NCBI GenBank assembly: GCA_009773565.1
Contig: WSXY01000003.1
Coordinates: forward strand, 1 to 64,000
Origin: Actinomycetota bacterium
GTDB taxonomy: Bacteria; Actinomycetota; Coriobacteriia; Anaerosomatales; Anaerosomataceae
DNA length: 64,000 bases
Reading direction: 5' to 3'
A model generated the notes under the pieces. It was not told the DNA's origin. It searched no databases and was given only the letters and a program-made list of their open reading frames with translations. Position numbers and translations under genes: made by a program. Positions within the stretch are counted from its first letter, which is position 1, and each line of letters begins with the position of its first letter. Shown piece by piece: positions 1 through 8,044 of the stretch.

Positions 1-44
1 TGCTTCTGGACGTAGAGGACTGACATCCACCTGCTCCTCACAAG

Positions 45-1154
45 TTGGCAGTCTGGAGTCGGCTGGCTCGGGCGTTCGAACTACCCGCACCACGACCAGG
101 AGGTCACAATGCCAAAGGAAACGGTCTCAATGCCGTATCGGCTGGCTCATGCGTTCGAACTGCAGAAGAAAGAGTTCTCGTACTCCCACAAGTCGGCCTT
201 GCAGAAGTCTCAATGCCGCATCGGCTGGCTCATGCGTTCGAACGACATGATGGACATCGCGCCAGGCAAGAAGATCGTAGTCTCAATGCCGCATCGGCTG
301 GCTCATGCGTTCGAACTCGACGACCCCATGACCGACACCACACAAGAGGACGTGCGGCTGTCTCAATGCCGCATCGGCTGGCTCATGCGTTCGAACCGCG
401 AGTCGAGTTCAGGTACAAAGGCCGCGTCGTCGTGTCTCAATGCCGCATCGGCTGGCTCATGCGTTCGAACGCACACGCCCATGCCAAAGTGGACGAGGTC
501 TTCGAGTCTCAATGCCGCATCGGCTGGCTTATGCGTTCGAACTCTAAGAACATGGCTCCAGAGATGGAACTCGACCTGCAGTCTCAATGCCGCATCGGCT
601 GGCTCATGCGTTCGAACCTGGGTACATCAACGCATGGGCTGTTCATAACGCAGGTGTCTCAATGCCGCATCGGCTGGCTCATGCGTTCGAACGCGACAAG
701 GTCGTCGTCGGTCACTACTACGGCTTCACGTCTCAATGCCGTATCGGCTGGGTCATGCGTTCGAACGACTCCGCCTTCATGCTGCTGCCACATCCGGACA
801 ACTAGTCTCAATGCCGTATCGGCTGGGTCATGCCTTCGAATTGAAAGACGTGCTCGTGTTCGAGTCGGGGGAGAGCATCCTCATGTCTCAATGCCGTATC
901 GGCTGGCTCGTGCGTTCGAACTCATCGAGGTCGGAGACGTTGCCGCAACCCCTATCTACAAGAAGTCTCAATGCCGTATCGGCTGGCTCGTGCGTTCGAA
1001 CGCGTATCTCGGAAGCACCATCAATGCTGCTGTCACTGGTGTCTCAATGCCGTATCGGCTGGCTCGTGCGTTCGAACATGCCATTGCAAAGGATGACATC
1101 AAGAGGTTGCGTCGTATGTCTCAATGCCGTATCGGCTGGCTCGTGCGTTCGAAC
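45..1154 (-). CRISPR. CRISPR array, 14 intact 37-nt repeats plus one degenerate terminal repeat, 14 spacers
   Basis: Intact repeats start at 124, 207, 280, 360, 434, 506, 581, 656, 730, 805, 885, 965, 1041 and 1118; a degenerate copy at 45-81 keeps only its right half. Spacers are 35-46 nt. On the plus strand each repeat begins GTCTCAATGCCG and ends GTTCGAAC. Read on the minus strand it contains GCCG-ATA-CGGC, a 4-bp hairpin, followed at once by ATTGAGAC, an 8-nt tail like the canonical type III crRNA handle ATTGAAAC. That, the leftward cas operon and the degenerate left-end repeat all indicate minus-strand transcription with the leader near 1155-1314. Repeat variants are grouped in blocks along the array. 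Bases 1-44 hold nothing I recognise. Confidence 0.98.
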
Positions 1155-1314
1155 CCTATCCTTCATCTATCCAGGTAGATGGTACCGAAAGCACCACCCT
1201 TCCGCTAATCGCCGCCCCAGATTTTGATCTCCCTGATTCTCCAACACGGCATCTGGGCGACCCGCGAATCTCGGACTGCATTTGCCCTGTTCAGAGCCGC
1301 TATTCGCGGGATTC
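1155..1314 (-). promoter_or_regulatory. Probable CRISPR leader between cas6 and the array
   Basis: This 160-base non-coding segment lies between the cas6 stop and the first intact repeat on the side opposite the degenerate repeat, which is where a leader belongs for a minus-strand array. It carries a perfect 9-bp inverted repeat, CCCGCGAAT at 1261-1269 and ATTCGCGGG at 1302-1310, with a 32-base loop just after the cas6 stop. I see no convincing -10/-35 pair, so the array may be transcribed by read-through from the cas operon. Confidence 0.55.
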
Positions 1315-2148
1315 TCAGACGTCCCGATTCCTCCGCCAACCCCCTCCTCTCAACCGCCCCGAGGCGACTAGCGGAATCGCATCCCACGCTCTCGCACGGA
1401 CTGTCACACCCATCCCGCGCATGGTCTCCATGCCGGTGCCCCCGAACTCGGCGAGCGTGAGAAGCGCATCGATGGCAGACAGAACCTCCGGAGCTTGATG
1501 CTCCGGATGACCCATTTCAAGGTCGATCGTGCCCACAAACCCCGTGACCGATCTGCCGGGATCAAGTGCGACGTCTGCTGTCCGTCCCATTTGTGCCGTG
1601 ATAGCCAGGGCCTCGACTGCCAAGTCGACACCGTCGGGCAGGGGCACGGGCGCGAACCCCTTCCATCGTGCGAGCCATCCTCGGCCGTACACCTGGATAT
1701 CGGGCACCGGCCTAACCACCCGGCTGGAAGTACCGGTTCTGTGCGCTGTCGGCGTTTCGAAGCGAATCCGCCACAGCGCGCAGGCGCGGGCACTCCTAAT
1801 GATCTGCTCCCAGGATGCTCGCCTGATCTCTTGTGGCTCAAGCGCCAACTGGTAGGTATCCGCTCCAAGCCTCTTCGAGGTTCCGACGGCTCCCGCACCG
1901 TGCACAACCATCGGCTCCAGGCGGTCATCAACGAATCGCACGTCAAATGTCCACAGGTTGGTCGATGAGATTCGCGTGAGCGGGCCGATTGAATACGGTT
2001 TGAGCCCCCCCAAATCATGGGAGGCCCGCGCCACGTCCGGAGAACCAGACGCTATCCACGCAAGCACGAGCGCCCGGATCGCCTTAGCGTGATTCGCTGG
2101 ATCAGCAGGCCGGGGACCAGCGAGTGTGAAGCGCGTTATGACAGGCAT
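1315..2148 (-). CDS. cas6: CRISPR pre-crRNA endoribonuclease Cas6 family protein
   Basis: Cas6 proteins cut pre-crRNA inside the repeat at the base of a hairpin, leaving an 8-nt 5' handle, and this array's repeat has exactly that arrangement on the minus strand. The 277-residue protein shows the glycine-rich loop typical of Cas6/RAMP folds near its C-terminus, GGTGMETMRGMG at about residues 235-247, and the common N-terminal pattern with PYSIGPL. It is the last gene of the cas operon, 8 bases after the CARF gene and 160 bases before the array. The catalytic residues of this family vary and I cannot assign them. Its position beside the array and the G-rich loop make the family call fairly safe. 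Confidence 0.85.
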   Translation of the reverse strand: MPVITRFTLAGPRPADPANHAKAIRALVLAWIASGSPDVARASHDLGGLKPYSIGPLTRISSTNLWTFDVRFVDDRLEPMVVHGAGAVGTSKRLGADTYQLALEPQEIRRASWEQIIRSARACALWRIRFETPTAHRTGTSSRVVRPVPDIQVYGRGWLARWKGFAPVPLPDGVDLAVEALAITAQMGRTADVALDPGRSVTGFVGTIDLEMGHPEHQAPEVLSAIDALLTLAEFGGTGMETMRGMGVTVRARAWDAIPLVASGRLRGGGWRRNRDV

Positions 2149-2156
2149 CGCGGTCC

Positions 2157-3308
2157 CTATCCCCCACCGTACTTGGACTTGAAGTCGTTCTTGCTTCGCA
2201 GGTCAAGCATGACAAGACGAGCTCCGTCCCATCCGCAAAGCACCCGAAAGTTCTCGTGCGGTCGGAAGTGGTCCACCCGTGCGAACTCGTCGGATTTCAT
2301 GCCCTCCATTCGATCGTAGTGCAGACCGGCGGCTCCGATCGATGACCATCCCCTCGTGGAGCGTAGAGTCACGCTGGCCTTGGCGAGGCTCTCCTGAAAT
2401 GCCGCACGCAAATTCCTGTCCTTCTGAGCCTCAAACCCGCCCACAAAAGGGTCGCGATACTCCAGGTTCGGCCAGGGGAGCAGCCGCTCCCCATAGATCT
2501 CCTTCTTCAGCGCTCCCCAGTACATCGATGCCAGGTCGCTCATCCAGTAGGCATCGTCGCCAACCTCGGTCAGAAGCGCGCCATCAATCCCGGAGACTTC
2601 GTCGGTAGTGAGCTCCTCGCCCTGCTCCATGCGTCCGAATGCGACTGCATGCTCCCGGAACGGTGTCTCGTCGAAACGCAGGGGGTACGCAGGCAGCCTG
2701 ATGCCCTCCTCGCCAGTCTCAAAGACGTATGAGATCTCAGCGTGGTGCAACATGCCCAACACAGTCAGGTAACCGACAAGCGCCTTGAACCCTCCCGCGG
2801 TGCAGAAGACCACACGGCTGCTCGTGTCAGTGCGAGTGGGAAGCACGTTCCCGCACCACGTCGAGAGATCGCCCACCGCTCGGGAGAACGATCTATTCGA
2901 TGATGTGTTGAGTCCCTTGAATCGAATGATCTCGACGCACGTAACCCCAGAAGCGCGGAGCACAAGCTCCACAAGTTGCGCAGCTTGATCGCCCACATAT
3001 GTGTCGCTCGGAATCAGGTAGTGCTGGTCGGTGGGCGTCGGTCGGGAGTCCGAATCGGCGAAGTAACGGTTGATGCCGTTGAGCTCTGCTGACAGATTAG
3101 GCAGAACAACACTGGCACCGGTTAGGTCGCCGACGCGCGCGCGAACCTCCGCGATTCGGGCGTCGATGGCCGCCTTGTCCTCGAGCGAAAGCTGGCTCGC
3201 TTGCAGATTGGCGGTACCGGCAGGGGGCCGCCAGTTCTCCTGATCGTCCAGCCCATTGGTGAGGATGCTGGTTCCCACCGGGGAGAGCATGATGTTGCGC
3301 ACGTGCAT
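2157..3308 (-). CDS. CARF-domain effector with RelE-like C-terminal domain (Cami1-like candidate)
   Basis: The 383-residue protein opens with a CARF domain of the APE2256/TIGR02619 type: the start motif LSPVGTSILTN, then FCTAGGFKALVGYLT and SYVFETGEEG near residues 165-205. CARF domains bind the cyclic oligoadenylate made by Cas10. The last 80 or so residues do not look helical like HEPN; the run FRVLCGWDGARLVMLDL followed by basic residues and KSKY (from about residue 354) resembles the final beta-hairpin of RelE/HigB mRNA interferases. CARF-RelE fusions (Cami1) cut ribosome-bound mRNA when activated. The start is supported by AGGAGAT five bases upstream. The CARF call is strong; the RelE assignment is my inference from residue pattern and needs a profile or structure comparison. 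Confidence 0.75.
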   Translation of the reverse strand: MHVRNIMLSPVGTSILTNGLDDQENWRPPAGTANLQASQLSLEDKAAIDARIAEVRARVGDLTGASVVLPNLSAELNGINRYFADSDSRPTPTDQHYLIPSDTYVGDQAAQLVELVLRASGVTCVEIIRFKGLNTSSNRSFSRAVGDLSTWCGNVLPTRTDTSSRVVFCTAGGFKALVGYLTVLGMLHHAEISYVFETGEEGIRLPAYPLRFDETPFREHAVAFGRMEQGEELTTDEVSGIDGALLTEVGDDAYWMSDLASMYWGALKKEIYGERLLPWPNLEYRDPFVGGFEAQKDRNLRAAFQESLAKASVTLRSTRGWSSIGAAGLHYDRMEGMKSDEFARVDHFRPHENFRVLCGWDGARLVMLDLRSKNDFKSKYGGG

Positions 3309-3317
3309 GCTGATCTC

Positions 3318-3719
3318 CTATCGCCGTGTTCTCGCTCGACTTCGCATGGCCTCAAGGTTAAGAACCTCCGCGAGCCGGTAGTTTCGCACCAAAGCGCCGT
3401 CGTCTGGAGCAAAGCGCACGATGGCCGGGAAGTGGCCGAGCCTACCGTGGAGTTCGGCGAGTACCACGGCGGTCAGCGGCGCGTGCGTGGGCAAGCCGAC
3501 AACAAGATTCAGCCGTGGCCAGTCGCCCGGATCGATGTTGGTAGCGTCGATTGCCGCGACCACCTGTGGCTCAAGCAGCTCCGAGAGGTTGGCGGCAAAC
3601 TCCACCTCGTGGAGGGAGAAGCCCTCACACCCCGCGGCCTCGACAATCTCATCGACAACCGCGGGAGTGAGCGCATGTCCGAAGTTGACTATGTGGAGGA
3701 TACGGTCCGTCGTAGGCAC
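3318..3719 (-). CDS. csx15: CRISPR-associated protein Csx15
   Basis: The 133-residue protein matches my memory of the Csx15 family: an N-terminal HIVNFGHALTP stretch, a central EPQVVAAID segment, and a C-terminal run with ELHGRLGHFPAIVRF and a NYRLAEVLNLEAMRSRAR tail. Csx15 occurs with type III systems and is thought to bind or remove cyclic tetra-adenylate and so damp the signal made by Cas10. Its GTG start overlaps the TAG stop of the insertion-bearing Cas7 gene by one base, and the CARF effector begins 9 bases after its stop, so signal-handling and effector genes are co-transcribed. I cannot show enzymatic activity from sequence. Confidence 0.75.
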   Translation of the reverse strand: MPTTDRILHIVNFGHALTPAVVDEIVEAAGCEGFSLHEVEFAANLSELLEPQVVAAIDATNIDPGDWPRLNLVVGLPTHAPLTAVVLAELHGRLGHFPAIVRFAPDDGALVRNYRLAEVLNLEAMRSRARTRR

Positions 3720-6007
3720 TAGCGCGGGCCCCTTCGGTACTCCTCGATGTACGGCAGTCCGGTGTCATTCGCAAGCGCCGGAAGCGAGTAGCCCAACGTC
3801 ACCTCGCCTCTCGACGCACGCTCGTTCTGCGCAAACCACTTGAACAGTTCGCCCGTTGCCGGCGGAGGCGGCAGCTCGGTGCCGGACTTCGTCCGCGGGT
3901 AGATGACCGGCAGGCCGTCGTCGAACCCTGTGGCGGCGCAAAGGTAAGCGGCGATGAACGCGGCGCCCTCGAATGAGACCGAAGTGGATTCCTCGACCGC
4001 ACTGACGAATGCTGCAACGAACCGCGCCGGCTCGAGAGTTTCCGACAATCCGCCTGCACCGAAGGCGCGGTAGTCGTCGGCGATCTGCTCGCCTGAGCTT
4101 GCCGCGGAGCCCGCTTCTTGAAGGGTCACGCGGACGCTTCCATAGCCGTACGGCTTCGCGCCGCCCATTCGCATGAAGTGCTCAGCGGGAAGGGTGGTGA
4201 GCCATAAGAGCGCACCGAGTTCCACCGCGCTCAGGTTGGCGTAGTCGATGGCCACGCTGAAGCGCGCGCCCGGCCTGATCCAGCCACTCACGCTCCGGTT
4301 CTGACGATCCAACTGCTCCTGCCCGCTCAGCTTCGGGCGCCGATACTCCTGGAACCTGCCGGCTTGGGCGGACTGCGTGCGGTCCTCCATCGGATCGCTC
4401 CAGTAGCCCCCCGGCAGACCGGCATGATGCGGGTAGACCTTGCGGCCCCTCAGGAGTTGCTCAGGCGCATAGCCGTCGGCCTTCGTGAGACCACGGAACA
4501 GCGGGGCCGCATCGGGAGACTGTCCCACGTAGAATCGGAATTGCTGCGGCTTTGGTTGCCCCAGAATCGGGAGTGGCAATCCTGGACTAAACGAAACGAT
4601 CGCGTCGTCGTCGAGGCACTGAGTAGCCCCCACACGAACCTGACCGCGATAGCCGCCCTGTCCGGAAGCGTTGACCCACCCGAAGACACGGTCAGCCGGT
4701 GAGAACTCATCGAACCTGGAGGCTGGCTTCAAGGAAGGGTGGAGCAACTGCTCTGGTGACCGAGCGTAGAGTTCCCGACCGATCATGACCGGGTAGATGC
4801 CCTTGAGGACAAGACCTCCGTCGTCCTTGCGGTGCATGCGTGCATAGAGAAGCGTGCCCGGAGCGAGCTCACGTTCGCCTTCGCCGCCGGTGACGTGGCG
4901 AGACCACTCGATTCTCCCCCCTGCGGCGCTGGGGCCACGAACGTTGTGCCGTACCTCATCGGCGTGTGTGTCCTGGAAGTTGGTGATCAACTCACGCCAC
5001 GCAGCGCGACGGGTTTCGGTTATGGGGACTCTCTTCGGATCGTCGACGTCACTGAAGAAGAGACGCTCATCATGCTTCTTGGGGAAGTTGTGACCCGTGC
5101 GGCACACCCAGCCCTCAATAAGCCGTCGGTCTCCGTCGACCACGGCGTCCCTGATTGGTGTCGATTGAACACGCTCGACCATCCAATGGAGCAGCGGGCC
5201 CGTTCCAACCCGACGGACAAGCGCGTGAACGTGCTGGCCGTGGCGCAGGTCCCCGAGTCTGTTTTGCTGGCGGTCCGGAAGATACGCGGGAATCCACGCC
5301 GCGTACTGCTCTGCGCTCGGCTTGTTCCCACGCGCCACGGTCGACGTGCCCATGAGCAGTTCGATCTTGGCACCGTCGTCGCTGACTCTAGCCGGAACGA
5401 GCGTGAGCGCGACCGTGCTCGCGTCCTGACGGTAGGCGAGCCGCTGGGAATGTCGCTGCTGCCACACCCCAAAGCGAGAGTTAGTAACGGCCTCATACGC
5501 AGAGCGCAGCGCGCCCTTGACGGTAGTGGGGGGCAAATAGGGACGACCGTCCGGGCCCACCCGCACCGGGAAGGACTTGTGATCGTCGCCTTCGGCTGCG
5601 GCCGAATCCGGAACGAGCAGCGGCGTCTCAACCGTCAGCTGCAGCTTCAGTGACCCGGTGAAAAGACCCGGCTTGAGGGATTCGTGACCGACCGGAGCAT
5701 GATCGCCGAGGTCCGGGTGTGCGAGATTCCTGGGTAGTGCCGGCACGAAGTTGTAGGCGTTGTGGAAATCTCCCGGGACTCCGCGGTCAGCAACCGCAAC
5801 ATTTGACGTGGTTGCACCCGCAACCGCGACCCTCGTAGGCGTTAGGCCGTCGAACTCCACGGAGACCTCGATGGTTGCCTTCTGAGCCGCGGCCCGCATC
5901 GCTTCGTCAATAATCGACTCGTCGATCTCCTTGCTCTGATAGAAGGGACCCGACGTCAGGCGATACTTCTTGCCATCGAACTTGAGCGTTCCGGGCTGCC
6001 TAGCCAT
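3719..6007 (-). CDS. Insertion-bearing Cas7 subunit of type III-D (TIGR03986-like RAMP protein)
   Basis: A 762-residue RAMP protein, far longer than a single Cas7 of about 250 residues. The N-terminal third has YNFVPALPR and then a Cas7 core with LTVETPLLVPDS and RPYLPPTTVKGALRSAYE near residues 130-175. The glycine-rich loop (MGGAKPYGYGSVRV) lies near residue 625, so most of the protein between them is an insertion. The motif order fits TIGR03986 proteins, the Cas7-insertion subunit of III-Dv complexes. It would form the end of the crRNA-binding filament and may contribute an RNA cleavage site, since acidic residues occupy the expected loop. The start overlaps the end of csx19 by 8 bases. 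Confidence 0.85.
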   Translation of the reverse strand: MARQPGTLKFDGKKYRLTSGPFYQSKEIDESIIDEAMRAAAQKATIEVSVEFDGLTPTRVAVAGATTSNVAVADRGVPGDFHNAYNFVPALPRNLAHPDLGDHAPVGHESLKPGLFTGSLKLQLTVETPLLVPDSAAAEGDDHKSFPVRVGPDGRPYLPPTTVKGALRSAYEAVTNSRFGVWQQRHSQRLAYRQDASTVALTLVPARVSDDGAKIELLMGTSTVARGNKPSAEQYAAWIPAYLPDRQQNRLGDLRHGQHVHALVRRVGTGPLLHWMVERVQSTPIRDAVVDGDRRLIEGWVCRTGHNFPKKHDERLFFSDVDDPKRVPITETRRAAWRELITNFQDTHADEVRHNVRGPSAAGGRIEWSRHVTGGEGERELAPGTLLYARMHRKDDGGLVLKGIYPVMIGRELYARSPEQLLHPSLKPASRFDEFSPADRVFGWVNASGQGGYRGQVRVGATQCLDDDAIVSFSPGLPLPILGQPKPQQFRFYVGQSPDAAPLFRGLTKADGYAPEQLLRGRKVYPHHAGLPGGYWSDPMEDRTQSAQAGRFQEYRRPKLSGQEQLDRQNRSVSGWIRPGARFSVAIDYANLSAVELGALLWLTTLPAEHFMRMGGAKPYGYGSVRVTLQEAGSAASSGEQIADDYRAFGAGGLSETLEPARFVAAFVSAVEESTSVSFEGAAFIAAYLCAATGFDDGLPVIYPRTKSGTELPPPPATGELFKWFAQNERASRGEVTLGYSLPALANDTGLPYIEEYRRGPR

Positions 6008-6542
6008 GTGCGACCACCTCCAGGCTCAAGAGACGCTCCTCGACGACGGCCGCGTTGCCGTACTCGTCCTCTATGGCGATGTACTCGCGATATCGAATCA
6101 CGGCCTGACCGCCATCGGGCAACCCGTGGACTGGAATCTGCAGCGCGCCGATTCGCGATTCCGCGACTTCACTCCAGCCTGGGGAGGGAACGCGTCCGGT
6201 CCCGGTGCCCCAGAGCAAGTACGTGCCGTCCAGCGTCTCTGTAGCCTCCAGCGCGGGTTCCCCCAAACCCTCCTCGCTGAGCACGACGAAGCTACCCTCA
6301 CCACCATGAGTGTGGAGCCACCTCAGTTCAGCCTTCGGACTGAAGACTCGCGCTTCGAATGCGGCACTCGCATCGATGGCACCGCTAGCGCCGACTATCT
6401 TTGCGCTTTCGAGTGCCCCGACGAGACAGGCCGACGGTGTGTACACGAGCGCCACGGTTCCGCTACCCAGCGTGTCGCTGAATCGGGAAACCGCATCGGC
6501 GAGCGAGGTACCTTCTCCCCTCGTCGCAAACAACTGCGTCAT
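6000..6542 (-). CDS. csx19: Type III-D CRISPR-associated protein Csx19
   Basis: The 180-residue protein has the TIGR03984/Csx19 hallmarks: FEARVFSPKAELRW, then GTYLLWGTG, SRIGALQIPV, a tyrosine-rich YREYIAIEDEYGN and ERLLSLE at the end. Csx19 is diagnostic of subtype III-D and is a structural subunit near the Cas10/Cas5 end of the III-Dv effector complex. It starts with an ATGA overlap on the stop of the double-Cas7 gene and its 3' end overlaps the next gene, so translation is coupled along the backbone operon. No enzymatic motif is visible. Confidence 0.85.
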   Translation of the reverse strand: MTQLFATRGEGTSLADAVSRFSDTLGSGTVALVYTPSACLVGALESAKIVGASGAIDASAAFEARVFSPKAELRWLHTHGGEGSFVVLSEEGLGEPALEATETLDGTYLLWGTGTGRVPSPGWSEVAESRIGALQIPVHGLPDGGQAVIRYREYIAIEDEYGNAAVVEERLLSLEVVAHG

Positions 6543-8044
6543 GATTGGTCCCCTCCTTCAACGTACTCGATCCACGCTCGGCCGATTTCCCCAGCGAACG
6601 AGAGGTCCCAGGGGGCCGCCCATGCGAACGTGGCGAGCTCCTGCATGTCTACCGGCAAGTCCTGCCCTTCGAAACGGATCGCATCGACCGCAATCTCGCC
6701 CAGACCACGATTGCCGCCGAATCCCAGTGGCAGTGAGCCCCGCGCCAGATCCCGCAAAGCAAGAAGCAGCAGCCCGAGCCCGGCGGGCGCGCTATCCTCG
6801 CTCAGTCGATCGAGATCAATGGAGATGCGCAGCGGTTCGTACTCGATTGCAAAGGGCTCAACGGTCGTGAAGAGCTGTCTGTCGGCAGCACTGCCAGTCC
6901 AGCGATCGACCGCCACGTGGTAGGCAACGGTGGACTTCTCGAGTCCTGCAGTGCGTAGGCCCTCGAGGACATCCGCGTCAGTCGCTGCTGCCTCGATCTT
7001 CGCCCAATCTCCGGCGTCGGCGCGGTGATGGGCGTAGGCGTCGTCGATGCCCACAGCCCCGAGGCCGGGCATCCACTCAGCGTCCTCAGCCCCTTCTCCC
7101 GTCGCTCCAAACAACTCGGATACCAGAGGAACGTCAATCTGAGCGCGAAACTCATCGCCCTTTTCGGCTTTCTGCGCCCCGGATGCCATCACAGTGCGCA
7201 CGATTCGCTCGGCATTAGCGCGCAGGACACCCTTCACGCTGCTGCCCGGAACCACCAGCGCCACACCGTCGTCTGTGTGGCCAACCAAGGGAAGGTGATC
7301 CACGCCAAGGTTCGCGCGACCTGAACCCACCATGAGTGGGCCGACCGAGCGCCAATCGACAGTCACTTCAAGCATCGGGACGGGGTTCATCGGGAGCGCG
7401 GCGAGCTCATCGATCCGAAGCTCCTCCGGACTTCCCCTAAGCACCGAAAGCATCCCCGCTCGCGAGCCAAGGTCCTGGCGAAGCACCTTGGCATTCTCCA
7501 GCACCACGCGACCGAGTCCCCTCGTTTTGCCTGCCCCCAAGCGGATCAGGCCTTGCGAGAGCGCACGAACGAGCTCGGCAACCTGAGACTCAACATGGGC
7601 CGCATCGTCTGCAAGCGCAGCATCGACGAGGATTCTGATCGCGAGGCGCGAGTCGCGAGGCAGAACCGCGCGATCATACTTGACCGAAGGGGCTGCCGCC
7701 CCGGTGACTCTGTCGATACCGACACCGTCGCGAACTTCAACGGAAGCTCCCTTGGGCAGCGCAACCACTGCGTCCTCTACGGTCACGAAACTCGCATGCC
7801 CCGCATCGCTGCGTTGGAAGCCCCACAACCCGTCGACCGCGGGCTCGCCGCCAAGGACGCGGCGCGTCATCCACTCACGAAGCGCTCCCGCCAGACTGGT
7901 GCCAGGAACGTAGAATCGTCCCCGCCCATCGACAGCTGGCACAAGATCGACCACATTCCCTTCGGTCTCTCCACCTACGTGCACCGGAGTCAGAGCCCGA
8001 AGGTCACCCTCGATGATCCATCGCGCGTGAACAGTTCTGGCCAT
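6539..8044 (-). CDS. Double Cas7 (Cas7-2x) RAMP subunit, type III-Dv-like
   Basis: Two Csm3-like Cas7 units are fused in 501 residues. Unit 1 has VHVGG, an acidic residue at D33 and YVPGTSLAGALREW, with its glycine loop RLGAGKTRGLGRV near residue 190. Unit 2 has MVGSGRANLGVD, then VVPGSSVKGVLR near residues 255-280, a LFGATGEG segment and the loop PLGFGGNRGLGEI near 450. In Csm3-type subunits the acidic residue in the first loop cuts target RNA, and D33 sits in the same place; unit 2 has an aspartate in the equivalent GVDHLPL. The gene is sandwiched by stop/start overlaps between the Cas7-Cas5-Cas11-like gene and csx19. Confidence 0.87.
   Translation of the reverse strand: MARTVHARWIIEGDLRALTPVHVGGETEGNVVDLVPAVDGRGRFYVPGTSLAGALREWMTRRVLGGEPAVDGLWGFQRSDAGHASFVTVEDAVVALPKGASVEVRDGVGIDRVTGAAAPSVKYDRAVLPRDSRLAIRILVDAALADDAAHVESQVAELVRALSQGLIRLGAGKTRGLGRVVLENAKVLRQDLGSRAGMLSVLRGSPEELRIDELAALPMNPVPMLEVTVDWRSVGPLMVGSGRANLGVDHLPLVGHTDDGVALVVPGSSVKGVLRANAERIVRTVMASGAQKAEKGDEFRAQIDVPLVSELFGATGEGAEDAEWMPGLGAVGIDDAYAHHRADAGDWAKIEAAATDADVLEGLRTAGLEKSTVAYHVAVDRWTGSAADRQLFTTVEPFAIEYEPLRISIDLDRLSEDSAPAGLGLLLLALRDLARGSLPLGFGGNRGLGEIAVDAIRFEGQDLPVDMQELATFAWAAPWDLSFAGEIGRAWIEYVEGGDQS

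Noticed and set aside
45-1178. Long open frames across the array giving repeated SQCRIGWLMRSN-like peptides
   Set aside because: They are produced by the 37-nt repeats and stop-poor spacers; the unit length is that of the repeat plus spacer and no start signal exists.
2157-3308. HEPN motif (R-x6-H at RVDHFRPH) in the CARF protein
   Set aside because: The motif spacing fits R-x4-6-H, but the sequence after it looks like beta strands, as in RelE, rather than the helices of HEPN, so I prefer RelE; this should be tested.
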